NCBI GenBank assembly: GCA_001949185.1
Contig: BDGG01000016.1
Location: forward strand, 62,001-126,000
Direction of reading: 5' to 3'
DNA length: 64,000 nucleotides
From: Ramazzottius varieornatus
Lineage: Eukaryota; Tardigrada; Eutardigrada; Parachela; Ramazzottiidae
The notes below the pieces were generated by a model. It was not told where the DNA came from. It saw only the letters and a list, made by a program, of their open reading frames with translations, and searched no databases. This document shows, piece after piece, positions 58,558 to 64,000 of the stretch. A program made the position numbers and the translations under genes. Numbering within the stretch: the first letter of the stretch is position 1; the number at the start of each line of letters is the position of its first letter.

Positions 58558-61500
58558 TTAGACTAAGTTTTCATTACCATTCGCTCGAGTGCCTCGTTGT
58601 TTTCGTTGAGCCATTCGATGAGCCATTCGATGAGCGCAGACGGACTGGGTAATTTATGACGTACCTGTGCTTCCCTTCGAAAGGGAATCCTTGTTGATTT
58701 TGGCCTCAACCTTGTTATCCGCCTTATCGTTATACTTAAATTCGTAGTCGTCTAGATCTTCCTGTTGAACAGTTCTCGTATGAATCTCATTTTTGGTGTT
58801 GGATTCTCGTCTTGGTGGTTTTGTATACTTTTGTACCATTAGTTTTGTCGGTTTTGTATCCCCACTTCGTGCCGTTCGTGGCATTACCTAATTCGTCTTG
58901 GACGCTAACCTTTTTAGTTTTTTATTGCTCTTATTTCAACTTGTGTTTTGTTATTCTATCCATCTTAACTTCTATTAAATTTATCCCCACAACCTCTTTG
59001 TAGTCGACTGGCCTCTGAAACAAGATAACTTAAATAAGCGAAACGGCTTAAGTGGCTGGAACTTGAAGGGAATTCCGGAAGATGGCGTCAAGTCGGCGGA
59101 AGCTTGCGGTTGGGCGTCTTGGAAATGCGATTGCTTTTGTTCGTTTAAACTGAGGAGATTTTTTTCAGGTTATTCGTAGCTTCTCAAAGTAGAAGGAACG
59201 AAACTGACTATAAAGGTTTGTGTAAGACAGTTTCCGGGAGCTCCTTTATACGAAGTATTTCCGACTTGTTGGGGAGCAGGAAGGGCATATAGTACCTTGT
59301 GCGGTGAGTTCTCCACTACATATCACATCCCGGCAGAATATTTTTAAAAGTTCTTTTGGAACTACGTGTGATAAGCATGCTGTAATTTGAAGGCCACAGC
59401 ATGCATGCTGTTTCGCGGAAACGGTGCTTATCGATCAATAAAAACCTGGCTAGCCAAGTGCCGGAAGAGCCTCTCGCTCCTCAAGCTTCCATTCAGTGCA
59501 CGTGCGCTGAGGTCGAGGGCTAATGTGAGAGAAGCACCTCTGATACGAGAACGAACGGAAAAACCGCTTAGACGTCACCGATTAGGCCAAAGCTGTATTT
59601 GGATACGGTTGATTGAGCTCCTCCTGGAAAAGCAGGCGAGGTAACAGGTAGACGAGGACCCAATGAGTTCCACGCATATCGATAGATGAGACTTTCTTCC
59701 CCAGTGGTAAAAGACCCTTCAGGCTTCTCGTTCGTGTCTATCTTCTCGTAATGCATGAACAATCGATAGATGCTCATATTTAGCTGATTATTAGTTGATG
59801 TGGAGGAATTTCCCGCGTTTGATCGTCCCATGCTATACCGCGCACCGTATGTTGCAATTCGTTGCAGGCTCCAAGGATCACCTCAAATTATCGGGAGAGA
59901 CCATCGATGACAGTCATGCCAAGCAAAGTACGTCTGTACCGCAACAAGATTTTTCTTACGTAACACATGGTTTCCGCACGTGACACGTTTTCCCAACGGT
60001 AATTTTCTTACGTTTACCACAGTGCCGTCACTGCGCCATCGTAAATTTCTCCTTTCTTTCTTGCAGACTGCTATCGGTTTCCTCGCACTGGGCGGATAGA
60101 AACAAGCCGATAACGGGTGTTTCGTCTTTGACTGCATTTCGTTTTTATTTTGTTAAGACAAGTTTATTCTTGTCGCCAAGCTGTATCTATCTAGTGCTTT
60201 TCTTGAGGGATCGAAAATTAGCCGGCTGTCGTTTTTGCTACCCCACTAATGCCAGTAAGCAGCGACTGTGTGTGTACTATACGTTTTCGCCCCGTTCTGG
60301 GAGCATCTTGAAGACAGCTGGCCGCGGGACGTCGTTGAAGAAGAAAGCCCGGAGGTATTAATTTGATTGTCACCGGTAGCGGAGGACTAACCGGAAGCAA
60401 AGGTAAGAATTATGCACAGCTAGTTGGAAGTGGCCAGGAGAAGCAGCAACGTCGTCAAAGATTTTTTCAACGTTACAGCAGCCACATAATTTAGCATTAT
60501 TTCATAGTCGACGGAAGTTCTCGAACTCGAAGCTAGTTTGTCTGGTTCTTAGCTAAGTCAACTATTTGCTGGCTTTTCTGTATGAAATTCGGCGAAAAAG
60601 TTTTGGCTGCTACCTTTGACGGGACGGTCATGCTTACGAAGCTGGATGGCACTGTAACCATCAGCAATTTATTAGCTGTTCAAATCCAACATTTTGACGT
60701 AGGTCCAGCACCACTTCAGACTTCTTTGAAACTTTGGAAGCACGACTTTGTTAGACAGACAGCCGTTGCCTTACACGTGTGTTATTCGACTCGCTTTTTA
60801 ATTCCTTGTTGATTTGTCTGTTTTCCCTTAACACTCTGCGTACGACCGTCCTCTTTGTGTATACAATCACTCAGTTTTATTCACCTCCCAGTTTTAGCTC
60901 TTGGTCTTTCGGGTCTGGGTCTTTTTGTTTGCATGTACCTCGGTCTTCTCACCGAAGCAACACTAATGACCAGCGGTCAGCAGAGCCCCAGCACGCTGGA
61001 AATTGTTTCTACGGTTTCGGGTGGTTTTGGCGAAATTTGGTGTTTCGTCTCTTCCCGCGAGACACGTGCACGGAATTCGCTTAGAAAAAAACTGGAGCAC
61101 TGGGGACAGTCTTATCTATCGAAGCCGAGCCTGGGATAAATTTTGTAGTCATCAGTGCGGTCAGAAGAAAATCAAGACGACCAGTTCTCCCTTTTGAGAT
61201 TTGGCGTTCATGGCCTGTCAATTATCCGAATTTTGGAATTTCGAAGATTGCCTATTGGTTTGACCAGCCTCCGCAACACGGTACCAGCCAATAAAATTCC
61301 TGTATACACAAAGAGGACGGTAGTATTCTGCAAACATGAAAACAATCGTGCAGAAAGTGTTAAGATGAAAGTAATATGACGTGATTTCCTTGCAGGCGCG
61401 AGTATTGAATTGTTTTCCTGGCACTTTCCCGTGGGGAACCTAGACCGGTAAGTATCCGCCTGCCATTCTGTTGATTCTACGCTCGCGCCTCGTCGAACCG

Positions 61501-62251
61501 AAAGGTGAGCTTCGTGTTAGAATGCCAGTTTATTGTTTAGATGCGTATTTCAGGAGTTACAGAGGCTATAGGAGCAGGACGCAATTGTAACGAAAAAAGC
61601 AAACTAGTTCGCTGGATCAGAGAGGTGTTACGCAGGCATCAGGCAGTTCGATTGATTACACGGTGAGCATCATAAGCGAAAGGGTATTCCCATTGAGCCT
61701 CTATAGAAAGGTCTTGTCGATGATGGCTCCCTACCTAAAGACACAGGTATGTGGGGAACCTTGCTGGGCTGCGCACCGGTTCCCATAACACACACAGATC
61801 TGATTCAATAAGCTCATGCAGGTGTGATTGATTTGCGAGACGCAGACCGGTGAAAAGATTTGCAAGAGCTATCGGAGAACTATCTAAGCGCTGTGGGTGA
61901 CGCTCGATTGTGGAAGCAAACTTTGTGATTTCTTGGATGCTTCGAGATATCGCAAGATCCCACAGACGTGTCCATCAACACGAGATTTACCTCGATGAAT
62001 CATGAATGAAGCACCCCAGTACCAGTGACGCAAATAATTTTTACTAATCACTGCGACAAAACCGGCGTCGAAGTTCTGTTTCGACGACAAAACAATTCGC
62101 TTTAATCCCACGCTTCACAGAAACCTTCTCAAAAAAAGTCCTGCTATGTGTAGGTTTGACAAAGAATGCTCACTTAGGCAATCCACGACTGGTTTGGTAC
62201 TTCCGGGATGATACAGTTCGATTTCTTCCGTAATGGCTGGGGATCCTTCTG
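58558..62251. other. Intergenic, beta-catenin 3' side to nuclear receptor
   Basis: 3.7 kb: beta-catenin 3' UTR (T-rich to about 59000), dispersed repeat copy B (59068-59560), then sequence with no supported exon. 5' non-coding exons of the downstream nuclear receptor could lie here but none can be shown. Confidence 0.4.
59068..59560 (+). repeat. Diverged dispersed repeat, copy B
   Basis: Same orientation as copy A: gggaattccggaagatggcg, ggtgagttctccactaca, tttcgcgga, tgagagaagcacctctga. It also holds the perfect 16-bp palindrome acagcatgcatgctgt at 59386-59401. Confidence 0.6.
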
Positions 62252-63033
62252 ACAAGGGATTTACGCCAGTCGGTCCACTCCAACTCTAAAAGCAATAAGA
62301 TGGAAAATTAGAAAAGGGTTTACTCCATAAAACAGAGCGGACGGTATCGGCGGAACTAATTCCTGGACACCACTGCGAAATTAGGGAACAGAAGAACTAT
62401 TGTCGTACACTAGCGTACAAGTCTGGTGCAATGACGTGATACTCTTGATTGAGACTTTTTCATCGACAATGAGGTGAACAGCTGATCGGACTTGACGTCT
62501 TGCCGCTCCAAATTGCGCACGATGAAGTACTTCAGCTACAAGACAGCAAGCTGACAACACACTCTTCGCCGATCAGCCGATCACTTCCTTCTCAATCAGG
62601 AATCAAATCAAAGTGCATTACGTCGAAGCGTTTGGTTACGTCGTTGGGACGGAGCCGTACGGCCATTGTATCCCTGTTCCCGAATTTTGTAGTAGCGTCC
62701 AGGAATTATTTCCGCCGATGCTGCCTGCCTCTGTTTATACTACTTATATAGCGAACTGGTTTCAGAGCTGGAGCGTCTGAAGGCTCGGCGAACTAAAATA
62801 AGCCGCTTTCGCCGTTCTTAGCCGTGGCTAAAAGTATTTTAGCCGCGGCTAAAGCAGCTANNNNNNNNNNNNNNNNNNNNNNNNNNNNNNNNNNNNNNNN
62901 NNNNNNNNNNATTTTAGCTGCTTTAGCCGCGGCTAAAATATTTTCAGCCACGGCTAAGAACGGCTAAAACGGCTTATTTTAGCTTCGCCGAGCCTTCTAT
63001 ATTGGAGTGGACCGACTGGCGTAAATCCCTTGT
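62252..63033. repeat. Nested inverted repeat around an assembly gap
   Basis: The outer arms 62252-62283 and 63002-63033 are exact 32-bp reverse complements (acaagggatttacgcc ... versus ggcgtaaatcccttgt). Inside, 62776-62860 and 62911-62997 form a second inverted pair of about 83 bp, nearly perfect, rich in ttagccgcggctaa and gaaggctcggcgaa. The left side carries about 490 bp between outer and inner arms; the right side only a few bases. Confidence 0.88.
62861..62910. other. Assembly gap (50 N)
   Basis: A run of exactly 50 N at the centre of the inner palindrome. The true gap length is unknown; the round number suggests a scaffolding placeholder. Confidence 0.99.
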
Positions 63034-63415
63034 GAGTACCACTGTATATACGAAAGAATGGTGTACTTGCCTATAATGCACCGAGAAACTCATCGAAACA
63101 GTTTGTGATGAGATGTGTAAAATTAGACGTCTTGGATGAAGGGTTTCACCTCGAATCCATGATCAGGATTCAGGATGATGAGAGCCCGTCCAATTTGCCG
63201 CGTTCGTAAATATTAGTTTATCCCTTACGGCTCACCGTGCACTGAGGGCGTCACCGGAAATAAACTTGAAAATTATTACGGACTGCGCTACTGTGTCAAG
63301 CAGTTGGATACATGCATCAGCTGAACATGCAACATTGCGGTCGTCGAACTATTATTAACACCGATACATGAACATCGCCCTATTTTTGTGAACATCTTCC
63401 TTTGGTATTTTGCAG
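63034..63415. other. Upstream of first nuclear-receptor exon seen
   Basis: 382 bp between the inverted repeat and the splice acceptor at 63411-63415 (tgcag). Likely intron or 5' flank of the nuclear receptor gene; nothing specific seen. Confidence 0.4.
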
Positions 63416-64000
63416 GAGGACCAGCGGTAGCAAGGTTAGACCCTCCAGTGATTGGATTGCCCAGACCGGGTATCGTAAATTCGGAATGCAAACCAGTGAT
63501 GGTTCTCTGGTCCAAGCGAAGAAACCCGATACGGTCGATGTCCGCACCAGCGCCTATCCCTTCCTGGACAGTCTATGCAGGGTCTGCAAATCCCCATCGA
63601 CCGGAGTTCATTATGGAGTCTCTACGTGTGAAGGTACGGACCCGGCGAGACGCGGAAGTTATTGGTTTTGGCTTTAGCATGCGTGATGTTCGGAGAGATA
63701 ATCGCGTATCTTTGTCATTGCAGGCTGCAAGGTGCGGATTGTAATGGATAACAACGAGCAAGAATTGTCAGAATGGCCTGACAAATTAGTGGATTTTCTG
63801 ATTGTTCAAAGCATTGTTACCGATTTTATAAACCGCGTGTTTGATGATTTTCAGACATGTATGAAGTATCTCTATCTTTTTCTTAGGGCTTCTTCAAAAG
63901 AAGTATTCCTAAATGTCAGCATTACAAGTGCTACTTCGGTGGGGACTGCGATATTACGAGGGAAACGAGAAATCGATGCAAGTCTTGCCGGTTCCAGCGA
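63416..64000 (+). CDS. Nuclear receptor, N-terminal part through DNA-binding domain (cut by window edge)
   Basis: Ligand-type transcription factor of the nuclear receptor superfamily. Three exons can be joined in phase: 63416-63633, an 8-nt microexon 63724-63731, and 63887-64000 (continues past the window). The first carries a Ser/Thr-rich A/B region and zinc finger 1 (CRVCKSPSTGVHYGVSTCEG). The microexon supplies the codons for G(completed)-C-K, and the third starts GFFKRSIPKCQHYKC and runs through finger 2 (CYFGGDCDITRETRNRCKSC). All eight zinc cysteines are present with spacing C-x2-C-x13-C-x2-C and C-x5-C-x9-C-x2-C. The P-box is CEGCKG, typical of NR1/NR2-like receptors rather than steroid receptors. 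The specific subfamily cannot be assigned without the ligand-binding domain. The 5' end and start codon are not in view. Confidence 0.9.

Noticed and set aside
58654-58884. Minus-strand 76-codon charged open frame after beta-catenin
   Set aside because: It lies in the probable 3' UTR on the opposite strand, with biased composition and no similarity.
60582-60812. 76-codon plus-strand open frame near the nuclear receptor
   Set aside because: No domain and no flanking splice or promoter evidence.

Overview
The window is nuclear DNA from a small-genome invertebrate animal. It carries animal developmental and signalling genes (MEK, beta-catenin, NOVA, a nuclear receptor), cilium and sperm-tail genes (HYDIN, BBS8/TTC8), and many short spliceosomal introns with canonical GT/AG ends. 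A tardigrade or similar compact ecdysozoan is my best guess. That is only an impression from intron size, gene density and protein divergence; nothing in the sequence fixes the taxon. I see no bacterial, viral or organellar segment, no CRISPR array and no tRNA or rRNA gene.

Layout from left to right: the 5' part of a MEK1/2 kinase gene (1-1229, minus, cut by the window edge); MPG DNA glycosylase (1621-2618, plus); GET4 (3151-4672, minus); ceramide transfer protein CERT (5220-9435, plus); depalmitoylase ABHD17 (11289-13119, plus); a 14.5 kb HYDIN gene (13574-28080, minus); PP1 catalytic subunit (29274-33385, minus); a small single-bromodomain BET-like protein (34457-35915, plus); TTC8/BBS8 (36610-38556, minus); an unrecognised single-pass membrane protein (39238-41811, minus); an RNase H1-like protein with two hybrid-binding domains and a ruined active site (43107-45392, minus); sorting nexin SNX3 (46139-47053, plus); the splicing factor NOVA (47921-50986, minus); armadillo/beta-catenin (54070-58557, plus); and the start of a nuclear receptor DNA-binding domain (63416-64000, plus, cut by the edge). 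Exon chains were built by hand from protein similarity, splice-site sequence and reading-phase consistency. In all completed chains the exon lengths add up to a whole number of codons.

Genes often sit head to head and may share a promoter region: MEK/MPG, GET4/CERT, PP1/BET, RNase H1-like/SNX3 and NOVA/beta-catenin. Functionally the genes are unrelated housekeeping, signalling and ciliary genes rather than an operon or island.

The strongest structure not explained by genes is a family of roughly 100-bp imperfect palindromes. Each has a core AAGTGGCGCACG ... CGTGCGCCACTT and outer arms resembling CTCGACAAGATCG. I count 21 copies. Twenty lie inside introns, including six of the seven HYDIN introns and all beta-catenin introns that I examined above about 190 bp, and often make up half the intron. 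This looks like a non-autonomous hairpin (MITE-like) transposon with an intron bias, or an intron-generating (introner-like) element. Other highlights are the catalytically dead RNase H1 paralogue, the stripped-down BET protein, an 8-nt microexon inside the nuclear-receptor P-box, and an assembly gap in the middle of a palindrome that is itself nested in a wider inverted repeat.
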